A stretch of DNA of 64,000 bases, taken from NCBI GenBank assembly GCA_963585895.1, contig OY757913.1, positions 103,470,145-103,534,144 of the forward strand, given 5' to 3'. A program made the position numbers and the translations under genes. Of the stretch, positions 21,600-31,457 are shown piece by piece; within the stretch, counting starts at the first letter, position 1, and each line of letters opens with the position of its first letter. The notes under the pieces were generated by a model. It searched no databases and was not told where the DNA came from. It was given only the letters and a program-made list of their open reading frames with translations. The stretch is from Sepioteuthis lessoniana (taxonomy: Eukaryota > Mollusca > Cephalopoda > Myopsida > Loliginidae).

Positions 21600-21965
21600 A
21601 ATTATTTCTGTCGTATATTGACCTACGACCTGGCCGAAGGGGCCCTTAGGACCCCCGATTGAGTTTGGAGACCAGACCAGTTGGAGACAAGATGTGGTAG
21701 AGAAAGCCAGCACCCAGCAGAGTGAGCCCTCAGGCCCCCGGTTGAGCAGCCCAAGAGAACGGGAAAGAAACGCGGTTATGGCCAATAGAGTGAGGGTCAA
21801 TATGTTGCAGTTCTGTTCGGTCTCCAACTCCCTCTCACGCACAACCCTTTCATATCAAGTGAGAGGTATATTTTTCTAAGAACTGTGTTGGTCGTCTTTA
21901 TTGTGTTGAGTATACAACATTTCAAGGTTCACCCAGACACGAACTGGTCGTATCTATTAGGGTCT
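21600..21965 (+). mobile_element. LTR-like repeat G, copy 1
   Basis: Aligns in order with 63,690-64,000: 'ggccgaaggggccc', 'gtggtagagaaagccag', 'agagaacgggaaag', 'gttatggccaatagag', 'gtctccaactccctctcac', 'gtgagaggta'. At 63.6 kb the same family has an upstream TATA-like box and 'gcaataaag', which suggests an LTR. Continues 3' to about 'gagtatacaacatttcaagg'. Confidence 0.4.
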
Positions 21966-22052
21966 TAACTATGAGTTAAAAGGATATGTTTAAAAATATT
22001 CGTATTTACAGTGGTAAAAAGAAAACTCCTGAGAAACATCAATGAAAATGTT

Positions 22053-22174
22053 GTAATTTACGAAGCTCTTTGCTTCGATGAGGCACAAAGCCGAATGATT
22101 ATGGCACCCAATGGGATTCGAACTCACTCTTGCAGGTTTGCTAGTCTAGTTTGTTAAACATTACATCACCCGAA
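22053..22174 (-). mobile_element. SINE-F copy
   Basis: Reverse SINE-F: tail 'gtaatttacgaagctctttg', middle 'aggcacaaagccgaatg', B box complement 'gggattcgaactcactc', head 'ttgttaaacattacatcac'. It shares the tail with the copies at 29.9, 31.1 and 57.06 kb. Confidence 0.75.
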
Positions 22175-22317
22175 ATGTCTGCACATACAAAAATGTAAAC
22201 ATGAAATCGTTTTCTTAATCCCCAAGCATAAAGCAATCCCTAATGGATTGTTATTCCTTTAAAATTGATCAATCAATGTTACATGCAAACGATTCGGTGC
22301 TCCAGGATGGTTGTTTC

Positions 22318-22930
22318 TACATTTGTGTGTTTGGGTTCTATGACGTCAACGTTTGTAGTTTTTTAATGGCAAATCTATATTAATACAAACACACAGTTCT
22401 AACTGAAACAATTCAGTTTAGTATTAGTATAGTTTTTGTTTATACACAGTTAAATATCAAATAGTTCTATTTCAAACAATCCAGCTTAGTATAAGAACGC
22501 GATTTGAATGTCAAAACAGTTCTATTTCAAGTAAACCAACTTAGCATAAGTACAGTTTATTTCTATTTCACCTATAGATAGGACCCTATCAGGTGCTACC
22601 ACTCCACGGCCGAGTGGGCCGGGTAGCGATGGCAATGAAAGGCACTCTGAATTCTCCATAGTTCCAGAATTACTTGAACCTCACCAGCAGATTGTTTAGT
22701 GTCATATCCGAGATACACGTATGGCTTTTTTCCCCTCTGCTGAGATGCATTTGGTGTATTCTACTGCCACATCCTACTGGGCCACAGGACACTTGTTGGG
22801 AGGGAGTCTTACTCCTCTGTAGAAAAGTTTTCAGTGTATTCGATAGCCATAGCCAACTGGACCACAAGACACTCGTTGGGAGAGGTCTTACTCGTCTGCA
22901 GTCGGAGTATTCCACAGCCCCAGACAATTA
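22318..22930 (-). repeat. Repeat E copy, with duplicated segment
   Basis: Reverse E containing two or three internal units ('caaacaatccagcttag', 'agtaaaccaacttagc'). The promoter-proximal segment is duplicated: 'ggacacttgttgggaggg..ttctactgcc' and 'agacactcgttgggagagg' lie about 80 bp apart. Confidence 0.7.
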
Positions 22931-23289
22931 GGCAAGTTACAACGTCAGTTTTATCAGAGTATCTAACACTTCCTAATATTTATTGGCTGAAGCAAAGTTA
23001 AAACCCACATCATCCTTCTGATTATTTAGGTTTTACTTTTCTTTATTTTCTTATCGGCGAGCAATCTAAACATGTTCTCAAAACGAAGTTAGCGGCCTTT
23101 AATCTCCGCATTGCATTATATTTAATACGAATAGAAGTTAATTTTTCTTTTAGATTTTCTTGATAAGATAAACATAAAAAATATGACAACCATTTAACTA
23201 TGTTCATATATTTTTGCTTCATTTCACTAATATAAATAATATGCATGACAAACTGAATCTCTACCCACCTCTCTTCAAAAGCCTCAAAA

Positions 23290-23450
23290 GAATATATATA
23301 TACATATATATATATGAAGAAAAATTGAGAAGAAAAAATAATCCAAAATTTAATGAATTTCTAATGAAAGTAGACGTTTCGGTTATAATAACCTTCTTCA
23401 GGGCGTTAAATTCATGAACAATGTTGTTAAAATGGCCATGGATCTTTGAT
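23290..23450 (-). mobile_element. Penelope-like end with hammerhead-like motif
   Basis: The minus strand reads '..caacattgttcatgaattt', CTGAAGA (23,395-23,401), a 5-bp hairpin GGTTA-TTA-TAACC, GAAAC (23,376-23,380), 'gtctactttcattag', then a (TA)n. It aligns with the + copy at 24,460-24,633. The helix III loop is missing, so cleavage in cis is unlikely. Confidence 0.5.
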
Positions 23451-23753
23451 AAAATAACAGGAGAAAAAAAGGGTGTATAAAAAGAAAGTTTCATAACAGC
23501 ATATTCATCGGGCTTTTCTTTTTTTGAAAATATATAACGTTAGTGTCACGTGTTCTGATGTTTGAAATTTGTTGAGTTTGTAAGGGATTCAACGGAAGAT
23601 GATAAATACAATGATGGTTAGAATTTTTTACAAAAAGAAGAAAGGAAGGAGAAGAAAATGAATATGAAAATGTTGTTCATGAGATTAAATTTAAATTTAA
23701 TATATAGGGCTCAAAAAAGTATGATTGTATGAGGACAAATATACCATACCCAT

Positions 23754-24294
23754 GATACGGATATGTTAAATGTACATAGACTGTTCGTAACATATATACA
23801 TAGAACATAGGAATCCCGAAACACGAAAAACACTTAGGACTTCTTAGTTCAGGTACGAAACTTTTTATTACCTTTGAGTTTAAAGGTTCTTCGACATAAG
23901 GAGAGAGATGCACAATTTTTCTATGATGACATTTCCATCTGCTCCCCCACTACAACACGTGTGACACCCGCCACAAGGCCACTGGCCTGGCTTCGGTGAG
24001 CAAGCGAAAGCCAAGCGTTTTCTCCCGAGGCAGAACTCAACTCAACTTCCTGACTTTTTCAAATCTCCCAAAATTCTCCGTGCACTTCTGGTGCGTGACG
24101 TCATTCGCACTCCCTAGCCCTGTTTTCCATCTCGGGGTACTATTGTGACATCTCTGAGTGACACGTCCGCTCCGAGCGCGCGCGAACACCTGTGTTAATG
24201 TTGCACCTAAGTAACCCATGCACTGAGCCGAAAGGTTCTCTGCCTAACTAAACCCTAAGGCATAAAACGAAATCTCTCGGCCATTATATTACAG
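23754..24294 (-). mobile_element. CRE-containing LTR-like repeat, copy 3
   Basis: Full-length match to copy 1. From the minus strand: 'tgtaatataatggccgag', CRE TGACGTCA (24,096-24,103), 'ctcgggagaaaacgcttgg', 'ggtaataaaaagtttcg', 'cgtgtttcgggattcctatg'. The CRE is kept although the surrounding sequence differs from copies 1 and 2. Confidence 0.58.
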
Positions 24295-24459
24295 AAAGAT
24301 CAATCAAAAGTAGATATGATCTAGCAATTTAGAACTAATTTATCTAAAAGAAGGGGATTGATTGAAAAACCCGAGTCGAATATTAATCGAGGATAAAGGC
24401 GAAATAGGACTGGCTTCAAAAAGTTGTCTTAATCTTTTATTATAGATATGAGCTTCCAC

Positions 24460-24633
24460 TGTAGCAGCATTTTCTTCTGTTATTTCCTAAAACGTACAAG
24501 TATATTGCAATTTTAACAACATTTTTCATGAATTTAAAATCCTGACGTGGGTTATTACAACCGAAACGCTCAAGGTCGACTTTCATAATAAATTTATCAA
24601 ATTTTCTTCCTTATATATATATATATATATATA
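24460..24633 (+). mobile_element. Penelope-like end with degraded hammerhead
   Basis: 'aacaacatttttcatgaat', CTGACGT at 24,542 (the last A of the box is lost), hairpin GGTT-ATTAC-AACC, GAAACGC, 'aaggtcgactttc', then (TA)n at 24,613-24,633. Homologous to the copies at 23.3 and 40.6 kb. Confidence 0.48.
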
Positions 24634-24669
24634 TGTATCACATTTGTTTTGTTTACATATATCCACTTA

Positions 24670-24775
24670 AAAGCTACCGAGAGCTCAATTCATTTGAAGA
24701 ACCTTGCTTTATGCTAGCGGAAACCATTACTTCCTTCGCAAGAGAGCTCAACTCCACAGGGGTAGGGGAGCATAT
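24670..24775 (-). repeat. Repeat D body, fragment
   Basis: 'cgagagctcaattcatttg', 'tttatgctagcggaaacc', 'ttccttcgcaagagagctc', 'ggtaggggagcatata' match the D body in reverse. (TA)n on both sides. The tRNA-like part is absent. Confidence 0.5.
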
Positions 24776-24835
24776 ATATATATATGTATATTCGAAAACC
24801 CAGGGTTGAATGTTAAAGGTAAATTTTAAACTGGA

Positions 24836-25439
24836 TTTTATTACTATTATACTCCTAAGGAGATTTACTTATCAGCGTTGGCTGATAGTCTTTTACAACA
24901 GACTGAGTGTATCATAGTCTTTTCAGGCCTCCAGGACTCTTCTGAGTATTCAAATCAATCTTACCTATGCTATGATCGGGGTGGTTTCGATTTTTCCACT
25001 GATTTCTAATTCCTACAGTCTTTTTTTCAAGCCTTCAGGGACCATTCCGAGTGGGGCAACTAAAATTGGTATCACAGTCATCCTTATGCTCAACATCCTT
25101 TTTACTTTTCTGGTAAGGTCCAGTGATTTGTTTATATTTTTGCTTTAAGGCTCTTGTCTGTCAGATCGTCTTAATTGACTTGATGGCAATTTTTTTTATT
25201 CTTGTTAATAATTACTAGGTCTATTTTTCTGTCCATGATTTGGTAATCCATGTGTATCTCAAAATCCAAAATAATTTCTTTCTTCTCATTCTCTTGGATA
25301 GATTCTGGTTTGTGCATATGCCATTTGGTTGTACGGTCAGATTTTAATCGCTTGCAGATTTCCCAGTGCATCATCTTTCCTACCAAGTCATATATTCCTT
25401 TTGTGCTAGTTTGATGCAAACGCTTACAACCTATTTGTC

Positions 25440-25440
<1 letters not shown>
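24836..25440 (-). pseudogene. R4/Dong-type LINE fossil
   Basis: The minus strand has 'IYDLVGKMMHWEICKRLK', 'KWHMHKPESIQENEKKE', an RLE-like 'DRKIDLVIINKNKK' strand (RPD changed to RKID), then frame-broken 'PVIIGA'-like and 'RILRRVLE'-like remnants, ending near 'tcagcgttggctgatag' as in the 3-kb copies. The RLE catalytic proline is lost. AAT-like sequence ('ttattattagtagtag', about 25,512) lies at the 5' side and 'ttattactattatac' at the 3' side. Confidence 0.65.
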
Positions 25441-25480
<40 letters not shown>

Positions 25481-25484
<4 letters not shown>

Positions 25485-25922
25485 TTATCATTATCAGTGT
25501 TATAATCATCGTTATTATTAGTAGTAGTTGTAATAGTAGTTGTTATTGGGACTTGTTTGGTACCTTCCTTTTTCTTCCATCGTCTTCAAATTGACATTGA
25601 AAAAATCAGAAAGACTTTTTGCAAGGTCGCAAACAAATATTAGTATAATATCTATGCAGATCAGATTATTTTAAGTAATTTATCAGACAGTTTCCTAAAT
25701 GCCATCCTAATTTTTTTCAAAACCATTATTTCTAAAATCATCCAATAATTTTTTTTTTTTTTTAAACTATGCTGTTTTCGCACTGGTTAGGCATTTCTTC
25801 GAAAAATATATTTCTCGATTGGAAAAAAAACCCAAAACAATTGGTTAGCAGACTTAGATTTAAAAAAAAAATCTTCCTTGAGAGCAAATTACAAATTCGA
25901 AGAGAAATGATTAAAAATTCCA

Positions 25923-25923
<1 letters not shown>
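25481..25923. other. Unrecognised AT-rich sequence
   Basis: Apart from a degenerate ATT-type tract near 25,480-25,545, no repeat or conserved ORF is seen. Confidence 0.4.
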
Positions 25924-25985
<62 letters not shown>

Positions 25986-26003
25986 GTGTGTGTGTGTGTG
26001 TGT
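25924..26003. repeat. (TA)n(TG)n microsatellite
   Basis: About 30 TA units followed by about 10 TG units. Confidence 0.95.
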
Positions 26004-26037
26004 TGAAATGATAGATTGTGGTAAATCTGATAGTATG

Positions 26038-26185
26038 ATAGAAATATGCGGAAGGTTGGATAAATCAAACACTTACATCGCTTTAGTCTTATCCGCGATA
26101 GTTTATTCTTTTTTTAATGAAATATCGCGGATACTACTAAACCTGTGTAAGTGTTTGATCCATCCAACCTTCCACTTATTTCTAT
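26038..26185. repeat. Foldback hairpin, arms about 65 bp
   Basis: Arm 1 (26,038-26,105) and the reverse complement of arm 2 (26,121-26,185) share 'gaaggttgga', 'atcaaacacttaca' and 'tatccgcgata', with a loop of about 15 AT-rich bases. It could be a foldback MITE or inverted duplication. No TA or other target duplication is certain because (TA)n is adjacent. Confidence 0.75.
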
Positions 26186-26361
26186 ATTATATATATGAAT
26201 TAACTGATACAAGAAAACACAAGTTGGTCAGTGAATGTTTTAATTTACTGGATAATTGCCAACGTTAAACGTCATAATAATTTGATAAATAAAGTCATCC
26301 GTGAAAGACCTTGCGCTTCTCATCACTGCATTTTCATACTGTTGATTATATATATATATAT

Positions 26362-26581
26362 GGTAAGTAAACTTGGCGACTGTATTCGAGGAAGACCCGA
26401 AGGCTCCCTTTTCAGTAGCTACTACACCGAGGTGTAGGGGAGGGCGCCACTCTTTTCTCTGGATTGTTCCACTTTACCCTTGATATGTACCTTATAATGC
26501 TGAGTGTTAAGCAAGAAGGTATCAAGTCCCATCTTTAAGTCTTTGGTATGACTCGACCTAGGATTGAACCCTGGTCTCCCA
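26362..26581 (-). mobile_element. SINE-C copy joined to a SINE-A scrap
   Basis: Reverse SINE-C: 'gtaaacttggcgactgtatt', 'accgaggtgtaggggagg', 'ccactttacccttgatatg', 'gtatgactcgacctagg', B box 'ggattgaaccctggtctcc'. The head is cut and followed at 26,582 by a SINE-A head scrap ('ggacatgatgacacgagttc'). Confidence 0.8.
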
Positions 26582-26639
26582 TTTAGAAATGGACATGATG
26601 ACACGAGTTCACCTCCTGAACGAGGCTTATTTCATTTTC

Positions 26640-27320
26640 ATGCTGTTAAGGAACCACAGTTGAAGAAGCAAAAAATGGTTAGAAGGTTCCAGTGAACCAA
26701 GGCATTCAAACACCTGGCAATCGAGCAGTGGAATAAAGTCATTTCGATTGACTTATCAGAATTCCAAATTTATCGGTCAAATAGGAAGATCTATACGAGC
26801 TGAAGAGTTGCTGAAAGTGCTGTAATCCTCTCTGTTATACCAACCGTTAAGCATGGAGAAGGCTCTGTTATGGTATTGGGGCTTTTTGCCAATTTGCAAA
26901 ATTAGTGATATGCATCAGATGAAATCATATCGACTATCACAGCATACTGCAGCATCATGCGATCCTATCTGGAACATGGCATGTTGGTCAAGGTTTTGTA
27001 CTTATGCTAGATATGCATACTTGTAAACACTGCCAGAAGTACATTAAAAGCAAAGAGGTGCAGCACATCCTTCTACTGAGATCTAGACTGGCGTAATCAG
27101 TTGACTTAAATCAATTGGCGTGGGATGAACTTAACCAGTAAGATAGAGTTAAACAACCAACAAGTGCTGTTCACGATTGCCAACTCTTGCAAGAAAGCAG
27201 GCCAGAATTATCTTTTTTATATCTCCAGTCTTAGGTGAAAATAATGCCGAAAATCAGTGAAGCAGTGATAACAGCGAAAAGGTCATTTTGATGAATCATA
27301 GGTTTAAGAATATTTTCGTT
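26640..27320 (+). pseudogene. Tc1-type transposase fossil
   Basis: Blocks of a Tc1 transposase appear in order, in shifting frames: a first-aspartate region near 26,745-26,780 ('agtcatttcgattgac'), 'KHGEGSVMVLG' near 26,850, an 'SRL..SVDLN' remnant of the PPQSPDLNP region near 27,090, 'KQPTSAVHD' near 27,155, and 'LQESRPE' near 27,190. Several in-frame stops. TIRs were not identified. Older than the Tc1 at 49.6 kb and a different lineage. Confidence 0.6.
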
Positions 27321-27477
27321 TTTTTTTTTAAATTTTGATTTAATAAGGCTAAGGAAGAAGTGTATTTTGTATGATTAATAAACCATCGTATAACTTAATT
27401 TGTTTTATTAAAAATAATACTTTTAGGATGAGAAATAAAAAACTTACCTATATATACATACGTATATACATATATAC

Positions 27478-27516
<39 letters not shown>

Positions 27517-27519
<3 letters not shown>

Positions 27520-28305
27520 TGTCATCCATAGACAGACTGTTTCGTTGTATCACAACTCCTCAGTGTGGCTAGACACGTAGGACGCTTGAAGCTGGGACAG
27601 AAACCCGCCAAACTTAACGTTAGACTTAGTATCAGACAGCTCGGTTAACAAGCGTACCACGTAAGCTAGGGAATTATAAGGTATTTAGGAGGTGCCCATG
27701 GTGTAATGGTTATCGTCGTAGGAATTGGACACGGCGACACGAGTTCAAATCCTGGACTGATTGCATTTCACATAGCACTAATACCCTTGGGAAAGGCATG
27801 AATCCAATTATTCCCCCTCCAGCTATGAGTAAATAGTAGGGCAGACTAGGTTCTTCAGCCTTGGTGAGGCAACTAGTCTAGGAGAAGGAAAACTCTGAAT
27901 TCAAACATGTTAAACTCTGCTTAAAAAACTGACCTTGTGTCATATCCCGCCCGAGCGGAGGGGTTGGGTAAATATAATTAAGTAGCAGCGTTCGTTTGTT
28001 TACCCTTTATACCTTACCAGATACCAGAGTGCTCAAATCGTTCGGAGAGCTCTGCATTATGCAAGCAGCAGCCGTAAATTACTTCGCCAGAGTGCTCAAG
28101 CACCATGGGGGGAGCGTATATAGTGTCATCCACAGACAGACTGTTTCGTTGTATCACAACTCCTCAGTGTGGCTAGACACGTAGAACGCTTGAAGCAGGG
28201 ATCGAAATCCGCCCAACTTTACGTGAGACTTAGTATTAGACCGCTCAGCCAACAACCGTAGCACGTCAGCTAGGGAATTATAAGGTATAAAGTAGCAGCG
28301 CTCGA

Positions 28306-28312
<7 letters not shown>
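27517..28312 (-). repeat. Tandem pair of repeat D, split by a SINE-A
   Basis: Two D tRNA-like heads in reverse (27,517-27,680 and 28,122-28,290; both with 'acagactgtttcgttgtatc') flank one D body (27,979-28,121, 'gagtgctcaaatcgttcgg'). With the SINE-A removed, the unit length is about 315 bp. (TA)n bounds the array on both sides (to 27,511 and from 28,313). Confidence 0.7.
27688..27977 (+). mobile_element. SINE-A, full length
   Basis: 'gtgcccatggtgtaatggtt', 'ggacacggcgacacgagttc', core 'acccttgggaaaggcatgaa', tail 'ctgcttaaaaaactgacc' and 'cgcccgagcggaggggttgg'. It interrupts the D array between 'aattataaggtat' and 'aagtagcagcg', which are contiguous in the uninterrupted copy at 28,275-28,300. 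Confidence 0.88.

Positions 28313-28387
<75 letters not shown>
28313..28387. repeat. (TA)n microsatellite, longest in the window
   Basis: About 37 uninterrupted TA units. Confidence 0.96.
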
Positions 28388-28389
<2 letters not shown>

Positions 28390-28391
<2 letters not shown>

Positions 28392-28645
28392 TAGTAAGAA
28401 GCTGTCCAACTGAAGTCAAGGGCCATCCAAAATTTTCCTTTTAGATACTTACTACACTGAGATGTAGAGGAGGGCACTACTACATTCGTAGAATTTACAC
28501 CATTTACCCTTGATCACGACATTTTATTGCTCATTGTGAATCAAGGAGGTACCAAGTACAAAGTTTTGGAGTCTTTGGTATGACTTGACTTAAAACTGAA
28601 CCCCAATCTCCCTGACCATCGGCAAACACTCTCACGACTATTCAA
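28390..28645 (-). mobile_element. SINE-C, diverged
   Basis: 'cactgagatgtagaggagg', 'atcaaggaggtaccaag', 'gtctttggtatgacttgac', 'accatcggcaaacactctc' in reverse orientation. More diverged than the neighbouring copy at 28,696. Confidence 0.72.
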
Positions 28646-28695
28646 ATGAGCAGTATGTATGGACATATATACGCGTATATATATATATATATATA

Positions 28696-28942
28696 AGTTG
28701 GCGACCATAGTCGAGGGTAACCCAAAGGCTCCCTTTTCGATAGCTACTACCCCAAGTTGTAGGGGAGGGCGCTACTCCTTCCCTGGATTGCTCTACTTTA
28801 CCCTTGATCCGTACCTTATAATGCTGAGTGTTAAGCAAGGATCAAGTACCATTTTTCGAGTCTTTGGTATGACTCGACCTGGGATTGAACCCAGGTCTCC
28901 CGGGCCATTGGCGAACACTCTAACCCCTAGGCCAATGTCCGG
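28696..28942 (-). mobile_element. SINE-C, well preserved
   Basis: 'agttggcgaccatagtcgag', 'ccaagttgtaggggaggg', 'ctactttacccttgatccg', 'gtatgactcgacctggg', B box 'gggattgaacccaggtctcc', head 'cccctaggccaatgtccgg'. About 247 bp. The tRNA-like head is clear, but this is not a tRNA gene. Confidence 0.86.
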
Positions 28943-28974
28943 TGTACCTATGTACGTCTATATATATATACATA

Positions 28975-29925
28975 TACATGTATCATCATCAAGTCACTTT
29001 GCTAGCACAGATTTTCTTGACTCTCACACCATTCGTCCCTATCATCATTCGCTTCTAGACTAAATACTGTATCCACACTGAGCTGTTGTTAATTTCTTGA
29101 TTATCTGCTAACTTTGTCACGCCCGTCTGAAGGGATCGAGTGGAGAAACTCCCTTATGAGTTCATCCTTACTTTTCTATCAGTGCCCCGCATGCCTCGTT
29201 CGTCTTACTTGCATGGTCTTGGAGAAATGAGGTGGGTGGCCGTATTGTGACTGTTTTAAGGGATACTAGCTTCTTCCAGGCAGCGGTCACATCGATACTG
29301 CTATATGGATGCACTACATGGACGCTAACAAAACGGCTGGAGAAGAAACTGGATGGCAATTACACAAGAATGCTGCGTGCAATCCTAAGCAAGTCCTGGC
29401 AGCAGCACCCCACAAGACACCAACTGTACGGCCACCTGCCCCCTATCACGAAAACTATTCAAGTTAGACGAACCAGACATAAAGGACACTGCTGGAGAAG
29501 CAGAGATGAACTCATAAGAGATGTACTCTTATGGATCCCCACACATGGCCGCGCAAAAGCAGGACGACCAGCTCGAACGTACATTCAGCAGCTATGTGAG
29601 GATACAGGATGTTGTCCTGAAGACCTACCTAGGGCGATGAACGATAGGGAGGAGTGGCGAGAGAGGGTCAGGGATATCCGTGCTACCAGCGTGATATGAT
29701 GATGATGCTTCAAGGATTGATTTAGCATAGCTTGTAGTATTCTTGTGCAGTTCCTGACTGGCTTTTTCTCTATACGCTTTGTCAGCGTCAATGTGGTGCA
29801 TCCATTCAACCGCTGCTTAGATGTAATTGCGACAGTTTTGCTGTTTTTAAATTTTGTCCGTACTACGTCGAGTGCTTCTAGAGTAAATTGTCCTAGTTTG
29901 ATGTCTTGTTGGTTATTTATCATTT
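28975..29925 (-). pseudogene. Older LINE pol C-terminus, split by a younger copy
   Basis: Minus-strand pol blocks run 29,925 to 29,713 ('GCTTLTLTKRIEKKPVRNC') and resume 29,270 to 28,975 ('MQVRRTRHAGH', 'KDELIREFLHSIPSDGRDK', 'ANDDRDEW'). The two parts are contiguous in the family consensus, so the 442 bp between them is an insertion. Many stops. Confidence 0.68.
29271..29712 (+). pseudogene. Young LINE pol 3' fragment, nested
   Basis: One open frame (to 29,699) encodes 'SFFQAAVTSILLYGCTTW', 'TKRLEKKLDGNYTRMLRA', 'HCWRSRDELIRDVLLW', 'HGRAKAGRPARTYIQQL' and 'EDTGCCPEDLPRAMNDR', then the stop and a short (ATG/TGA)n end. This is the region after RT in an AP-endonuclease LINE; endonuclease and RT are lost by 5' truncation. 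Almost identical to 62,435-62,875, so both are recent insertions of one active lineage. The open frame is preserved through youth, not function. Confidence 0.75.
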
Positions 29926-30047
29926 GCTAAGCTTTTTGTTTAGATGTGGCACAAAGCCTTATGAACGGGGCATATAGTGAGACTCGAACTCATGTGTAAG
30001 GGTTTGCTAGTCAAGCTTACTAATCATTACACCAGCAGAGGTGACCG
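29918..30047 (-). mobile_element. SINE-F, full length, with target duplication
   Basis: 130 bp bounded by an exact 16-bp repeat, tgtcttgttggttatt (29,902-29,917 and 30,048-30,063). In reverse: tail 'gctaagctttttgtttag', 'tggcacaaagccttatg', B box 'gagactcgaactcatg', head 'taatcattacaccagcagag'. This copy defines the SINE-F ends. Confidence 0.88.
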
Positions 30048-30174
30048 TGTCTTGTTGGTTATTAATGATATCTGTGATATGTTTTCAGTAAATTTAGGAT
30101 AGTTTCTTATTTAATTATAATTCAATAATTTGATAATTTAATTCAATTATAATTCAATTAGGTTTTCTATACCC

Positions 30175-30211
<37 letters not shown>

Positions 30212-30249
30212 TATACATATATATATATATATATATGTATACTTATATA

Positions 30250-30460
30250 TATGTTAATATAGAGAAATGTAAGCTTTTGTAAATCCTACGAGATGTGAAA
30301 AGATAAGTAGAAAAAGTGGATGAACCAAACCACAGGCAAGGGATCAGTAATATTGCAACTTCATTCCATATTCTGAAGTTTTATGGAATGAAGATGAAAT
30401 ATAATTAAATCCGTTGTCTGTCTTTCGGTTTTTCCACTTTTACAATTATTTTTTCCCATT
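30250..30460. repeat. Inverted Penelope-like ends, diverged
   Basis: Left arm 'cctacgagatgtgaaaagat..gaaaaagtggatgaacc' is the inverse of the word order at 59,020-59,070. The right arm, about 30,365-30,460, has 'attctgaagttttatgg', 'gatgaaatataattaaatcc', 'ctttcggtttttccactttt'. A long (TA)n follows (about 30,465-30,503). Same arrangement as 58.9 kb. Confidence 0.4.
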
Positions 30461-30505
<45 letters not shown>

Positions 30506-30671
30506 CATTGTTGGTTGTCACTAAATCACTCAGTGGGTTTTGTGGCGAACCAAGTGCAATATAATATGGAGAGTGCCCAATATCAAGATAGAGTCATTAT
30601 ATAACAAGAATAAATAAATATTATATATATATATATATAAAATCACACACATGTATATTTATACACACACT

Positions 30672-30862
30672 GCTACTTAATACCTTATAATTTCCTAGTT
30701 GACGTGGTACGCTTGTTGGCCGAGCGGTCTGATACTCGGTCTAACGTAAAGTTGGGCGGGTTTCGATCCCAGCTTTAAGCGTCTTACGTGTGCTAATCAC
30801 TGAAAAGTTGTGATACAACGAAATAGTATATATACAACGAAATCCTTCTGTAGATGACAGTA
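30672..30862 (+). repeat. Repeat D, tRNA-like part
   Basis: 'actgctacttaatacctta', A box 'ttggccgagcggtctgat' (the best Leu/Ser-tRNA-like A box in the window), B box 'gggtttcgatcccagc', 'gttgtgatacaacgaaat'. The 3' end carries a short internal duplication 'acaacgaaat'. Confidence 0.72.
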
Positions 30863-31131
30863 TCTCTCTCTCTCTCTCTCTCTAGCTATATATATATATA
30901 TACATATATATATATAAACTTATTTAACCAGTTAGTTCTAATTACTCATATAGAAATACTATAATGGACCTTGACTTACGTTTAAATCTTCCTGTAAACA
31001 TTGGTGCCCACTGTATCACCTAAGTTTAGCTGTATGGAAATTGTTCAATAATTTCGAATTAATAATAAGTTAATTAAACACCATGTATTCTAAGTCATGC
31101 TTAGTATATAACGACTTGAACATTTCTTTTT

Positions 31132-31251
31132 AGGGTACCTTAGGTGGTTTAATTGTTATCACGCTAAACTAGTGAACGAGTTCGCGTCTCAATAGGTGCC
31201 GTATTTATTTCAGCCTAGTCCCATTTTTAAGCAAAAAGCTTCGTAAGTTAC
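31132..31251 (+). mobile_element. SINE-F copy
   Basis: Head 'aggtggtttaattgttatc', B box 'gagttcgcgtctcaat', tail 'aaaaagcttcgtaagttac'. Imperfect target duplication: 'gaacatttcttttta' before and 'gaacgttccttttac' after. Confidence 0.72.
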
Positions 31252-31253
31252 AA

Positions 31254-31401
31254 GAACGTTCCTTTTACCATTACGAGAGAATTTTTCGCGGGACCTTTCA
31301 AGCGTCAGTCACCTGAATTTGCCAATCGCTGTATGAGACTACTTCAATCTCCTATGTACATATTTTGCGATGCAAATGAATTAAGTTACCAAAAAGAAAT
31401 C

Positions 31402-31457
<56 letters not shown>

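Noticed and set aside
30695-30790. tRNA-Leu/Ser-like A and B boxes
   Set aside because: No cloverleaf can be completed, and the same segment recurs with fixed non-tRNA flanks, so it is a repeat head.
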